A DNA stretch of 64,000 nucleotides from positions 1 through 64,000 of the forward strand of contig CAYVRJ010000009.1 of the NCBI GenBank assembly GCA_964453645.1, in the 5' to 3' direction. Under the pieces are notes generated by a model. That model saw nothing but the letters and a program-made list of their open reading frames with translations. It did no database searches and was not told the origin of the DNA. Shown piece by piece: positions 48,509 to 57,684 of this stretch. Source of the DNA: CAYVRJ01 sp964453645 (GTDB lineage Bacteria; Bacillota; Clostridia; Christensenellales; JAWKQI01). Made by a program: the position numbers and the translations under genes. Position 1 is the stretch's first letter. Each line of letters begins with the position of its first letter.

Positions 48509-49819
48509 CTATTCCACAGCCTCTGTGATTTCCGCAAACCGGGACTGTGCCCCCACCCACTTGCAGTCCACGGTGCCCGTGGGGCCCATGCGCTGCTTGG
48601 CGATGATGAGTTTGGAGGTGTTGTCTGCGTTTTCGTCGTAATAGTTTTCACGGTGAATGAAGATAACCACGTCTGCGTCCTGCTCGATAGAGCCGGATTC
48701 CCGCAGATCCGAGAGCATGGGCAGCTTGTCCCCTCCCCTGCGCTCGCTGGCACGGGAGAGCTGGGATAAGAGCAGGATGGGTACGTCTAGCTCCCTTGCG
48801 GCAATTTTCATACTCCGGGTGATTTCCGAAATTTCCAACTGACGGTTTTCCGTCTTGTTGGTGCTGCTCATGAGCTGCAAATAATCCACCATAATCAGCC
48901 CCAACCCCTGTTCGATCTTCATCTTCCGGGCCTTGGCCACCATTTCGGTGACGTTCATACCCGGGGAGTCGTCGATATAAATGGGTGAAGCGCTAATGGT
49001 CTCCATGGCGGGGATTAAGCTCTCGGTTGCAGCCACCGTCTTTTGGGACTTGTTGCGGATGTCCTGAATGTCCACCTGTGCCACCGAACACATGATGCGG
49101 GTGGCCAACTGGGAGGCGGACATTTCAAGGGAGAACACCGCAGAGGGCACCTGCTTATCTAAGGTGCAGTGGCGCACGATGTCCAGGGCAAAGCTGGTCT
49201 TACCCATGCCCGGCCGTCCGGCGATGATGATGAGCTGAGAGCCTTGCAAGCCCGAAAGTTTTTTATCCAGCAGGCTAAACCCGGTGGAAAGACCTAAAAT
49301 ACCTGTTTTGGAAGTTAACGTCTTGGCAATTTGGTTGTAACTCTCCACTAAGGACGATTTAATGTGCTTGAGAGTGTCCTTATCCCGCTTTACAGCAATG
49401 TTAAAGATACTCTCGTGGGCACGGTTCACGACGTCGGATGCATTCTCTGTGGCGTTTAAGGCCTCTTTGGTGATGTTCTGTCCCGCTGATACCAGCTTGC
49501 GCAATGTGGATTTTTCTTCCAGTATGGCGATATAGTGCTCAATATTGGAAACATATGGAACAACTTGGGTGATGTCACTCAAATAGAGTGCCGTCTCACC
49601 GTTGGTGTGCCCCTGTTTCTCCATGCGGTCGTGTACCGTGATGATGTCGATGGGCGAATGCCCCGACAGTTCAAACATGGCGTTAAAAATATTTTTGTGG
49701 GTGGTGGAATGAAAATCATCCGCATTCAAACGAGACACTGCTATGGCCGCACTTTTTTCGGACAGCAGCATCGCACCTAATACCGAGCGCTCCGCATCTA
49801 AATTGTGTGGGAGTTCCAT
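48509..49819 (-). CDS. dnaB: Replicative DNA helicase
   Basis: A hexameric helicase that unwinds DNA ahead of the replisome (called DnaC in Bacillus). The 436-residue protein has an N-terminal primase-interaction domain (1-100; MELPHNLDAERSVLGAMLLS), a linker, and a RecA-like domain with Walker A AGRPGMGKTSF and Walker B GLIMVDYLQLM. The arginine-finger region SRASERRGGDKLP is also present. It overlaps rplI by one base. Confidence 0.96.
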   Translation of the reverse strand: MELPHNLDAERSVLGAMLLSEKSAAIAVSRLNADDFHSTTHKNIFNAMFELSGHSPIDIITVHDRMEKQGHTNGETALYLSDITQVVPYVSNIEHYIAILEEKSTLRKLVSAGQNITKEALNATENASDVVNRAHESIFNIAVKRDKDTLKHIKSSLVESYNQIAKTLTSKTGILGLSTGFSLLDKKLSGLQGSQLIIIAGRPGMGKTSFALDIVRHCTLDKQVPSAVFSLEMSASQLATRIMCSVAQVDIQDIRNKSQKTVAATESLIPAMETISASPIYIDDSPGMNVTEMVAKARKMKIEQGLGLIMVDYLQLMSSTNKTENRQLEISEITRSMKIAARELDVPILLLSQLSRASERRGGDKLPMLSDLRESGSIEQDADVVIFIHRENYYDENADNTSKLIIAKQRMGPTGTVDCKWVGAQSRFAEITEAVE

Positions 49820-50265
49820 TATTCTTCCACGACCTCAATGTGCAGCACCGAAGTGATCTCTGCAAAGAGTTTAATGGGGATGTCGTATTTACCCGTCTCC
49901 TTGATGTGTTCCTTGAGCACAATTTTCTTTTTATCCAGCTCCACGCCGTATTTAAAGTGAAACTCCTCGGCAATTTCCTTGGATGTAATGGAGCCAAACA
50001 GTTTGCCGTTGTCTCCGGTTTTTACTTTAATGGTGAGGGGCATTTCGCTGATGCTCTGTGCCAACACTTCTGCATCGTGTTTTGCCACCTCCAACTTGTG
50101 CTGCTGTGCCTTTTTCTTAATCTGCTGATTGTTGATGTTGGATGCATTTGCGGGAGCAGCTAAATTTTTGGGGAACAGAAAGTTGCGGGCGTAACCGTCG
50201 CTGACTTCGTAGATTTCTCCCGCCTTGCCCGTACCCTTCACGTCTGCAAGTAAAATAACTTTCAT
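49819..50265 (-). CDS. rplI: 50S ribosomal protein L9
   Basis: A 148-residue two-domain protein. The N-domain (MKVILLADVKGTGKAGEIYEVSDGYARNFL) binds 23S rRNA, a long connecting helix follows, and the C-domain ends in HIEVVEE. It overlaps gdpP by 4 bases and dnaB by 1, within the conserved yybS-gdpP-rplI-dnaB order. Confidence 0.96.
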   Translation of the reverse strand: MKVILLADVKGTGKAGEIYEVSDGYARNFLFPKNLAAPANASNINNQQIKKKAQQHKLEVAKHDAEVLAQSISEMPLTIKVKTGDNGKLFGSITSKEIAEEFHFKYGVELDKKKIVLKEHIKETGKYDIPIKLFAEITSVLHIEVVEE

Positions 50266-52046
50266 TTCTTGACCTCCTTGTTATGTTTCATATATTCCTC
50301 AATGGTCTTAACGAGCATGTCTATGACCTCGTCTCCATTGGAGTTTTTAATCTTTGCCCCGGCGATGGTGGAATGTCCCCCACCTCCCAGCTTTTCTAAA
50401 ATGAGCTGAACGTTTAAACTGCCAAGAGACCTGCCCGATATGGTGACCGAATCGGCAAGCTCTGCCACCACAAAGGAAGCGGAGATGCCGCTGATGGTGA
50501 GCAGGGAGTCTGCCGCCTGTGCGGCAAGCAGCATGGCGTTGGGCGTTCCCTTTTCCACTTTGGAGACTGCAATGCCTTCGGATAATATTTTAGACTGCTT
50601 GACAATCTCTGCCCGTGCCACAAAGGTTTTTAAATCGTCCTGATACAGGGAGCGGATGCTCATGGTGTCTGCCCCACACCGGCGGAGATAAGACGCCGCA
50701 TCAAAGGTGCGGATGCCGGTGTTGAAGGAAAACCCTTTGGTGTCGATGACGATTCCCGACAACAGCGCTTCCGCTTCCAAGGGCGATATAAAAACCTTAT
50801 CATCAAAGTATAACATGATCTCGGCGATGAGCTCGCAGGTAGACGATGCATAGGGTTCGTGGCAAGTGAGTTTTGCACTGCTCAAGTGGGATGTGCCCCG
50901 CAGGTGATGGTCGATCACCACCAGAGTTTGTGTTTTATGAATTAACTCGGGGCATTCGGTATTCTTTTCAATTTGGGTATCCACCACGCACAGCATGGAG
51001 GTTGGTTTCATCAAGAGTAGGGCTTCCTCCGTGCCGATGATCTCGGGTGTGTGTTTTGCGTTTTTCAGCAGGTTGATCAAGGGGCTGATGTTTAGGTTTG
51101 GTTTGTTCAGCACAATATACCCCTTTTTATTTAAATGCCGGGCAAGGCTCACCACCCCCACCGATGCAGAAAAACTGTCCAAGTCGGGGACTTCGTGGCC
51201 CATAACAAACACTTCAGAACTCTGCTCCATGAGGTTTTTTAAGTTTCGGCTAATCTGCCGCATCTTTACCTGAGACTTTCGATCCACATTCCGAGAAGTA
51301 CCGCCGTAGAAGAAATGTTTCTCCCCCTGTTTTACAATGGCTTGGTCTCCCCCCCGGGCGGAACACAGTTCCAAGGTGCTCCGTGCAAATTCTTGGCTCT
51401 CCCGCAGGCTTTTACCCGAACCCACGGCAACACTTAAGGAAATTGGCTCTTCCGCCGAATTTTTAATGTCGTGCACCCGATTGATGATGGAAAACTTGTC
51501 GCTCATCAACCCTTTGAGCATTTTCTTTTCAAATACGATGATAAATTTATCCCGATCGTACTGCTCGATGAGCCCATGGTTATCTGTTGCAAAGTTGTTC
51601 AGCTCCAGATACACCTTGGAGAGCACCTCGGTGTGTTCCTGCATCTTTAAGTTTCGCTGTAGTTCCTCTAAGTTGTCGATGCGAATGAGGCACACCACCC
51701 CCATGTGTTCACCGATTTTAGACAAATGCTTAAAGTTGTCGATGAACCGAAACAGGGTATACTCTTTATTTTCATAAGTGAGCTTTGAGGATTCTTTTTT
51801 ATATTCACTGCCCGAAATCTCAATTTTCTTATCGCTTAATTGAGGAATGAGTTTATTGATATGCATGCCTGCCTTGGGATGAAGTGTCAGTTCCTCGAAT
51901 GCAGAGTTAAACCAATAGACGGTTCCCTTTTCATCGGTGAGCACAGCGGGAATGTCCGGATAGATGCCCCGATAGTCGGGATCGTGTTTGATGGACTGAA
52001 TCAGATCCTGAGCATTGCTAATTTTTTTCTTATTTAAGAGTGCCAT
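50262..52046 (-). CDS. gdpP: GdpP-like cyclic-di-AMP phosphodiesterase without membrane anchor
   Basis: A 594-residue protein. A PAS-like domain (about 30-100) and a degenerate GGDEF (about 115-245; SARGGDQA) precede a DHH domain (about 280-430). DHH motifs are GHEVPDLDSFSAS, VVDTQ and VIDHHLRG. The DHHA1 domain ends with KLGGGGHSTIAGA. Standard GdpP is about 650 residues with two N-terminal membrane helices. These are missing here and the ORF starts directly before the PAS region, so this version should be cytosolic. The adjacent DUF2232 protein provides membrane spans. Confidence 0.9.
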   Translation of the reverse strand: MALLNKKKISNAQDLIQSIKHDPDYRGIYPDIPAVLTDEKGTVYWFNSAFEELTLHPKAGMHINKLIPQLSDKKIEISGSEYKKESSKLTYENKEYTLFRFIDNFKHLSKIGEHMGVVCLIRIDNLEELQRNLKMQEHTEVLSKVYLELNNFATDNHGLIEQYDRDKFIIVFEKKMLKGLMSDKFSIINRVHDIKNSAEEPISLSVAVGSGKSLRESQEFARSTLELCSARGGDQAIVKQGEKHFFYGGTSRNVDRKSQVKMRQISRNLKNLMEQSSEVFVMGHEVPDLDSFSASVGVVSLARHLNKKGYIVLNKPNLNISPLINLLKNAKHTPEIIGTEEALLLMKPTSMLCVVDTQIEKNTECPELIHKTQTLVVIDHHLRGTSHLSSAKLTCHEPYASSTCELIAEIMLYFDDKVFISPLEAEALLSGIVIDTKGFSFNTGIRTFDAASYLRRCGADTMSIRSLYQDDLKTFVARAEIVKQSKILSEGIAVSKVEKGTPNAMLLAAQAADSLLTISGISASFVVAELADSVTISGRSLGSLNVQLILEKLGGGGHSTIAGAKIKNSNGDEVIDMLVKTIEEYMKHNKEVKK

Positions 52047-52938
52047 TGATCATACGCTCCCGTATCCTCATAAGTTGACCCAACAGCCCAAATAAGATTA
52101 AGCCCGAACCCATGATCATATAGGTGAGCACTAATATAATGATGTGTACCGCTCGGTACTTTAATTTTTGTTCTAATATAAATGCCAGCAGAGCCAGACC
52201 GTTGATGGCAAAGACCATACCCGCACCGTCGGACAGCACCGCACAGGCGATGTCCACGTTGGGAATGTTGATTCCCTGACCCACAAAGGAAGCCAGCAGC
52301 ACGATGAGCATACCGATGACCACTCCTCTTGGCAAAATGAGCATGGAGAATTTGCGCATGGGTGTGATGATTTCTTTTTTTGCAACTCTGTTTCTGCTCC
52401 ACATATAGGTGCACAGTCCTCCACCCAAGCAATAGATGGAGAGTAATCTTGGCATATACACCAAGGGGAACAGCCGTGCGTAGGAATCTGCGTCCATGTT
52501 GCCGTATGCCCAGGGGTACATTTGCTGGGAGAAGCTAAAAATTTGTTTAATGGGTGTGTCCATGGCATCTAACATTTGGGGGATGCTTTGGCCGGTGGAC
52601 AGGGTGAAGTAAACACCAATCAGCACCACCGACAGGCCAAAACCAACCACGGTATACAGCAGTCCGTCGTATGTGCCCAGTTTGCGTTTGTGCACGATGG
52701 TGAGCAGAGGTACGATGCACAGGTACATGATGGAGATGCTAATGCCCAGTATGGGGGCGATTAATCCCGCAAGACCGCTGATTAGCAGTGTGATGATCAG
52801 GGAGAGCAGCGTGCCCCGCACGCAAGCTGTATAGACCAAGTGGGGTAAAACAAAGAAGCCCATCAGGATGATGACGAAGATGAATCCAAATAAATTCCCC
52901 ACCGATACAACCGAATCTAACAGTTCAGCATTTAACAT
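52030..52938 (-). CDS. YybS-family (DUF2232) membrane protein
   Basis: A 302-residue membrane protein with about eight hydrophobic spans. It is the conserved partner upstream of gdpP in Firmicutes and overlaps it by 17 bases. Its function is not established. Because the GdpP here lacks its own anchor, YybS could recruit it to the membrane (inference). A parS site lies 22 bases upstream of its start. Confidence 0.85.
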   Translation of the reverse strand: MLNAELLDSVVSVGNLFGFIFVIILMGFFVLPHLVYTACVRGTLLSLIITLLISGLAGLIAPILGISISIMYLCIVPLLTIVHKRKLGTYDGLLYTVVGFGLSVVLIGVYFTLSTGQSIPQMLDAMDTPIKQIFSFSQQMYPWAYGNMDADSYARLFPLVYMPRLLSIYCLGGGLCTYMWSRNRVAKKEIITPMRKFSMLILPRGVVIGMLIVLLASFVGQGINIPNVDIACAVLSDGAGMVFAINGLALLAFILEQKLKYRAVHIIILVLTYMIMGSGLILFGLLGQLMRIRERMINGTLK

Positions 52939-52959
52939 GTGCGCACCACTCTTTCTTAA

Positions 52960-52975
52960 TGTTTCACGTGAAACA
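52960..52975. other. Perfect parS site
   Basis: TGTTTCACGTGAAACA, a 16/16 match to the Bacillus ParB/Spo0J loading site. Confidence 0.9.
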
Positions 52976-53356
52976 ATATTGCTGTTTCTTTTTCTTGGGG
53001 TTGTTTCTTTTTCTGTGGGCTCTGCCCAAACCCTGCAAGGGGAATGATTCCCCCTTGACCCCTCTCATAACAAAGGATATCGCCTTTGCAAATGTTTAAT
53101 TTATATACTCCCTAGCAAAGCGTCAGCTTCAACGGGTGCAGGGGTAAAGCCCCTGCCTTGGGGGTTATAGGGGGACGAGCAGTCCCCCTAATAGAAACTC
53201 ATTACGAATAACTTCTTTTTCAACCCAGTACAAACAGTATTGTATTTGCTAGCACACAAATCGCCCTAGCAAATGCGATAGCATTTGCGTTATATGGGGT
53301 CTAGGGGGGATTATCCCCCCTAGTGGAGTTTGGGGCAAAGCCCCAAGTTAAGAAAT

Positions 53357-53372
53357 TGTTTCACGTGAAACA
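53357..53372. other. Perfect parS site
   Basis: TGTTTCACGTGAAACA again, 397 bases from the previous one and 11 bases after the serS stop codon (minus strand). Confidence 0.9.
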
Positions 53373-53382
53373 TTCTTACACT

Positions 53383-54648
53383 CTACTTTATTATGTCCGT
53401 TCCCATGTAAGGTATTAATACTTTTGGAACATTCACACTTCCATCGGGATTTTGGTAGTTTTCCAGAATAGCTGCAACAGTACGCCCAATGGCAACACCC
53501 GATCCGTTGAGGGTGTGCACAAACTCTGCCCGTGCCCCAGCTTCGGGTCGGTATTTAATGTTTGCCCGACGTGCCTGATAATCCTCAAAGTTAGAACAGG
53601 AGGAAATCTCCACATAGCGATCATAACTGGGCATAAACACTTCAATGTCGTAGGTCTTAGCAGAGGAGAATCCCAGATCCCCCGCACACAGAGCCACTGT
53701 CCGATAGGGTAACTCCAGCAGGGAGAGGACTTTTTCTGCATTGGCAGTGAGTTTTTCCAGCTCCGCATAACTCTCCTCGGGTTTTGTAAACTTCACCAAC
53801 TCCACCTTGTTAAACTGGTGCTGGCGAATGAGCCCCCGGGTGTCCCGGCCTGCACTGCCCGCTTCAGCTCGAAAACAGGCTGAGTAAGCGCAAAAGCTCA
53901 AGGGCAGTTCCTCAGCCGTAAGGATGGTATCCCGATACATGTTGGTCACGGGGACTTCCGCAGTGGGAATGAGGAAGTAATCGGTGTTTTGTATCTTAAA
54001 TGCATCTTCTTCAAACTTGGGAAGTTGACCCGTTCCCGTCATAGATGCACGGTTGACCATGAAGGGAGGAAACACTTCGGTGTATCCACTCTTCGCATGG
54101 GTGTCTAACATATAGTTTATTAATGAACGCTCCAATTTAGCACCAAGTCCACGATATAATGTAAACCGTGCACCGGTTATGTGGGCAGCAGTCTTAAAAT
54201 CTAAAATATTTAAATCTTCGCCGATCTCCCAGTGGGGTTTTGGCTGGTATTCAAAGATACGGGGTTCCATCACCCGGCGAATTTCCACGTTAGACGTTTC
54301 GTCGGCACCGTCGGGGGTTTGTTCGGACGGAATGTTGGGGATGCGCAACAGAGCGTCGTTTAACTTCACTTCGATGGCCGAAAGCTTTTCATCTAAATTT
54401 TTAATTTCGTCCGAAACTGCCTTCATCTCATCCATGAGGATTGTTGTGTCCTCCCCCTGCTTCTTGAGCTGGGGTATGCGCCGTGAAACCTCGTTGCGCT
54501 GCGCCTTTAAGGTTTCGGCAATGACCAGCAAGCTCCTGCGCTGTTCGTCCAGTGAAGAGACAGACTGAATCAACTCGTCTGCATTTCGCCTCTTTAGGGC
54601 TTCCCTCACCCCTTCCGGGTTTTCTCTTATTCTCCTTATGTCTAACAT
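53383..54648 (-). CDS. serS: Seryl-tRNA synthetase
   Basis: A class II synthetase, 421 residues. The N-terminal coiled-coil arm (about 25-105) grips the tRNA long variable arm. Motif 2 is FRAEAGSAGRDTRGLIRQHQ and motif 3 is NGSGVAIGRTVAAILEN. It starts 42 bases after argS. There is no room for a T-box leader. The start is ATG 54648 after AAGGAGCG. Confidence 0.96.
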   Translation of the reverse strand: MLDIRRIRENPEGVREALKRRNADELIQSVSSLDEQRRSLLVIAETLKAQRNEVSRRIPQLKKQGEDTTILMDEMKAVSDEIKNLDEKLSAIEVKLNDALLRIPNIPSEQTPDGADETSNVEIRRVMEPRIFEYQPKPHWEIGEDLNILDFKTAAHITGARFTLYRGLGAKLERSLINYMLDTHAKSGYTEVFPPFMVNRASMTGTGQLPKFEEDAFKIQNTDYFLIPTAEVPVTNMYRDTILTAEELPLSFCAYSACFRAEAGSAGRDTRGLIRQHQFNKVELVKFTKPEESYAELEKLTANAEKVLSLLELPYRTVALCAGDLGFSSAKTYDIEVFMPSYDRYVEISSCSNFEDYQARRANIKYRPEAGARAEFVHTLNGSGVAIGRTVAAILENYQNPDGSVNVPKVLIPYMGTDIIK

Positions 54649-54690
54649 AAACGCTCCTTTACTATATCTTAATAAAATGCGACTTTAAAA

Positions 54691-56367
54691 TTACATGCGC
54701 TCGGGGGCACCAATGCCCAGCAGGGACAGGCCGGTTTTCAGCACATCCATGACTTTTAAAACCAAGGTAAGCCGTGCGGCACTTTGCCCCGGGTTGTCCC
54801 CGTCCACAATGCGGGTTTCGAAATAATATTTATTAAAGGCCTGTGCCACATCCACCAAGTACCGGGAGAGCAAATATGGCTCATACTTCTCGGCAGCACT
54901 GTAAAGCACGTTATAAAAGTCGTTTAACAGTTTGCAAAGGGAAAAGGATAAAGGCGTGGCCATATCCGAAAAATCGGGTGTTGATTGTGCCATCTCCCCC
55001 GCCTTGCGCATTAAACTGCAACACCGGGCGTATGTATACTGTACGTAGGGTGCTGTTTCGCCATCGAAGTTGAGCACGTTGTCCCAGTTAAAGACCATGT
55101 CCTTAATGCGGGAGGAATAGAGTGCCGAAAAGATCACAGCTCCCACGCCCACCACTTGGGCAACACTTTCCTTTTCCGAAAGATCGGGATTCTTTTCATT
55201 TATAATATGTAGGGTTTTATCAACAGCAGCGTCTAACACATCGTTGAGTAACACCACGTTCCCCTTGCGGGTGGACAATGTGCCCGACTCTAACGAGACC
55301 ATACCGAAGGCCACGTGCACACACTCCTTCGCCCAATCGTTGCCCATGAGTTCCAATACTTTAAAAAATTGCTGAAAGTGTAGGTTTTGCTGATAGGCGA
55401 CGACGTATAAGCATTTGTGAAAGTTGAACGTGTTTTTGCGGTAGTAGGCGGCAGCTAAGTCTCGGGTGGCATAAAGCGTTGCTCCATCGGATTTGACGAT
55501 CAGGCAGGGCGGCAAACCGTATTCGCTTAAATCCACCACCTGTGCCCCGTCGGACAGGGTGAGCAGGTTCTTGTCCCTAAGCTCGTCGATGATGGGTGTC
55601 ATCTTGTCCGAAAAATAACTCTCCCCCATGTAGTAGTCGAAGTGGACGTTTAACCGCTTGTACACCTCTTTCACTTCAGATAAAGTGATCTCTTTAAACC
55701 ACTCATTGATCTGTGCTGCCTCCGGATCGTTTTCCTCGATCCGCTTAAACCACGACCGTGCGAGATCGTTGAGGCTTTCGTCCTTTTCGGCTTCCTCGTG
55801 GAAGCGCACGTACAGGGAGAGCAGCGCCTGCACCTTGTTTTGTTCCACATCCTCTTTGTTACCCCAGAGTTTGTAGGCAGCGATGAGTTTGCCAAACTGG
55901 GTGCCGAAGTCCCCCAAGTGGTTGATACCCACCGAGGTATATCCCAGGTGTGCATAAATTTTATACAGTGCGTTGCCGATGACCGTGGTGAGCAGATGCC
56001 CCACGTGAAAGGGCTTTGCAATGTTGACCGATGAAAAGTCGATACACACGGTCTTGCCGTTGCTCGCAAGGGGTGCACAGGCCGTTTCTCTCAATAAGAC
56101 GGATTCAACAAAGGATTGCTGGGCAACAAAAAAGTTGAGATATCCGTTCACCGGCTCGATCCTTGAAAACATGGGAGATTTGCCAATGGTTTGTGCCAGC
56201 TCCGAAGCAATGACAACAGGGCTTTTTCGAAGCTCTTTAGAGAGCTTAAAGCAGGGCAGTGCAACATCCCCCATAGATGGGTCGGATGGAAATTCCAAAA
56301 GGTCTGCAATATTGGCAATTCCGGTTGTGGATTCAACCAGTTTTGCACATTCTGATTTAATGTCCAT
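54691..56367 (-). CDS. argS: Arginyl-tRNA synthetase
   Basis: A class I synthetase, about 558 residues. The N-terminal Add1 domain (to about 110) precedes the HIGH-like FHVGHLLT and the YATRDLAAAYYR segment. The KMSK equivalent is LSTRKGNVV, where the preceding residues are Thr-Leu instead of Lys-Met. A DALR anticodon domain ends the protein. ATG 56367 (five bases after GAGG) is preferred over the adjacent ATG 56370. Confidence 0.95.
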   Translation of the reverse strand: MDIKSECAKLVESTTGIANIADLLEFPSDPSMGDVALPCFKLSKELRKSPVVIASELAQTIGKSPMFSRIEPVNGYLNFFVAQQSFVESVLLRETACAPLASNGKTVCIDFSSVNIAKPFHVGHLLTTVIGNALYKIYAHLGYTSVGINHLGDFGTQFGKLIAAYKLWGNKEDVEQNKVQALLSLYVRFHEEAEKDESLNDLARSWFKRIEENDPEAAQINEWFKEITLSEVKEVYKRLNVHFDYYMGESYFSDKMTPIIDELRDKNLLTLSDGAQVVDLSEYGLPPCLIVKSDGATLYATRDLAAAYYRKNTFNFHKCLYVVAYQQNLHFQQFFKVLELMGNDWAKECVHVAFGMVSLESGTLSTRKGNVVLLNDVLDAAVDKTLHIINEKNPDLSEKESVAQVVGVGAVIFSALYSSRIKDMVFNWDNVLNFDGETAPYVQYTYARCCSLMRKAGEMAQSTPDFSDMATPLSFSLCKLLNDFYNVLYSAAEKYEPYLLSRYLVDVAQAFNKYYFETRIVDGDNPGQSAARLTLVLKVMDVLKTGLSLLGIGAPERM

Positions 56368-56538
56368 CATTTCCTCGATTCAGATAATTATTCAACTTAA
56401 TATACCATATTATTAATGATACCGCAACGTAAAAATATACAGTTTCAAAGGCAAAAGAAACGGTATATTCACAATTTATAGTTTCTTCACACGGATTTTA
56501 AGGTTGATTTTTTGTTTTTATGTTGGTTTGAAATTGTA

Positions 56539-56567
56539 TTGCATTTTTTTCAATAAAATGATATAAT
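56539..56567 (+). promoter_or_regulatory. Promoter of the UPF0104 membrane protein gene
   Basis: TTGCAT (56539-56544), 17 nt, perfect TATAAT (56562-56567), 34 bases before the ATG. The rest of the 234-base gap to argS is AT-rich and shows no T-box or other leader. Confidence 0.75.
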
Positions 56568-56601
56568 CCTAAGGTTATGAAATGGAGTAATCTTAGGGTT
56601 T

Positions 56602-57651
56602 ATGGGCATTAAGAAAAAACAACTGTGGCGAATATTATATATCGTGCTCACGCTGGGTATCATCTTTTTGGCAGGTGTGCTGGATCAGAATCTTCCCGAC
56701 GTCATCAATGCAATCAAAAGTTTGAATATTTGGTGGATACTCATCGCCACCACGGGTATTTTACTCTTTTGGGTTTTGGAAGGTGTCATCATTAAATACC
56801 TCTCCTCCTTCCTGCACGGCAGGATTTCCTTTATGCGCTGCCTAAAGATTGGCATCATCGGCCAGTACTACTGCGCCCTCACCCCCGGCGCTTCGGGGGG
56901 GCAACCCATGCAGGTGATGTATTTAGCCAGAGAAGGCGTGAAGGTGGGTATCTCCACTTGCATGATGTGCATTAAATTAATTTGTTATTTAAGTGCCACC
57001 AGCACGTTTATCCTGCTGGGATATATCCTCTCGGGGGAATACATTTACACCTATCACAACCAAGCCTTTTGGCTGGCAATGATTTGTTTCGCCATCAGCG
57101 TACTGGCCATTGCCGCAACCATCATTTTGTTTTACAACGACAAGCTCATTCAAAATGTGGTGCACTGGTTCGTCCGGGTGCTGCACAAATTACACATCAT
57201 TAAAAACCAAGAAAAGCTGTCGGCCAGTGCCGATAAACTCATTGCAGATTTTAAATCTTCCAGCACTTACTTCCGTCAGTACAAAACAAAAGTTGCCATC
57301 ACCTATTTGCTCTCGGTGTTGCAAATGTTTGGGTACTACACCATCGTGGGTTTTTTATACATTGCCACGGGTATGTCGGGGGGCAGTTTATACGAAGTGC
57401 TGATCATGCAGGCATTTTTATACACCACCGTGTCCTTCATCCCCACGCCGGGCAGTGCGGGTGCCGCCGAAGCAGGGTTTTACCTGTTTATGGCAGGGTT
57501 CTTCCCCGCAGGGCTCATGTTTGTGGTGATGGTCATTTGGAGAATTATCACCTATTATTCCAACCTAATCGTGGGTGCAACGATGGTTGTCGTCGATGAG
57601 GTTGCCGTGATGAAGCGGAACAGAAAATTAAATAGCGCTCAAAAATCTTAA
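56602..57651 (+). CDS. UPF0104/lysylphosphatidylglycerol synthase-type membrane protein
   Basis: A 349-residue integral membrane protein with about eight spans. Signatures are GQYYCALTPGASGGQPMQ and TPGSAGAAEAGFY, as in the flippase-like half of MprF (PF03706). The synthase half is absent, so it may move a lipid or glycolipid rather than make one. It stands before an aminotransferase gene, 33 bases apart, with no clear shared function. Confidence 0.86.
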   Translation: MGIKKKQLWRILYIVLTLGIIFLAGVLDQNLPDVINAIKSLNIWWILIATTGILLFWVLEGVIIKYLSSFLHGRISFMRCLKIGIIGQYYCALTPGASGGQPMQVMYLAREGVKVGISTCMMCIKLICYLSATSTFILLGYILSGEYIYTYHNQAFWLAMICFAISVLAIAATIILFYNDKLIQNVVHWFVRVLHKLHIIKNQEKLSASADKLIADFKSSSTYFRQYKTKVAITYLLSVLQMFGYYTIVGFLYIATGMSGGSLYEVLIMQAFLYTTVSFIPTPGSAGAAEAGFYLFMAGFFPAGLMFVVMVIWRIITYYSNLIVGATMVVVDEVAVMKRNRKLNSAQKS

Positions 57652-57684
57652 ACAGAAGTCCAATAATCTTGAGAGGTCAACACT

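Larger units (their letters stand above)
52939..53382. repeat. 444-base gap with mosaic element R6 between two perfect parS sites
   Basis: No gene. It begins and ends with parS sites (52960-52975, 53357-53372). Between them lie GTGGGCtctGCCCA, GGGGAatgaTTCCCC, GCAGGGGtaaagCCCCTGC and GGGGGACgagcaGTCCCCC. GCAAATGCgataGCATTTGC, GGGGGGATtATCCCCCC and GGGGCaaaGCCCC follow. It is the longest mosaic in the window. Confidence 0.75.

Noticed and set aside
53040..53350. Mosaic palindromes read as ordinary intrinsic terminators
   Set aside because: Several in a row, lacking T-runs and repeated elsewhere with shuffled order, do not fit simple terminators, although single modules may still terminate.
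56368..56601. T-box or other amino-acid riboswitch before argS, and before serS
   Set aside because: No specifier or antiterminator features were seen before argS, and the argS-serS gap is only 42 bases.
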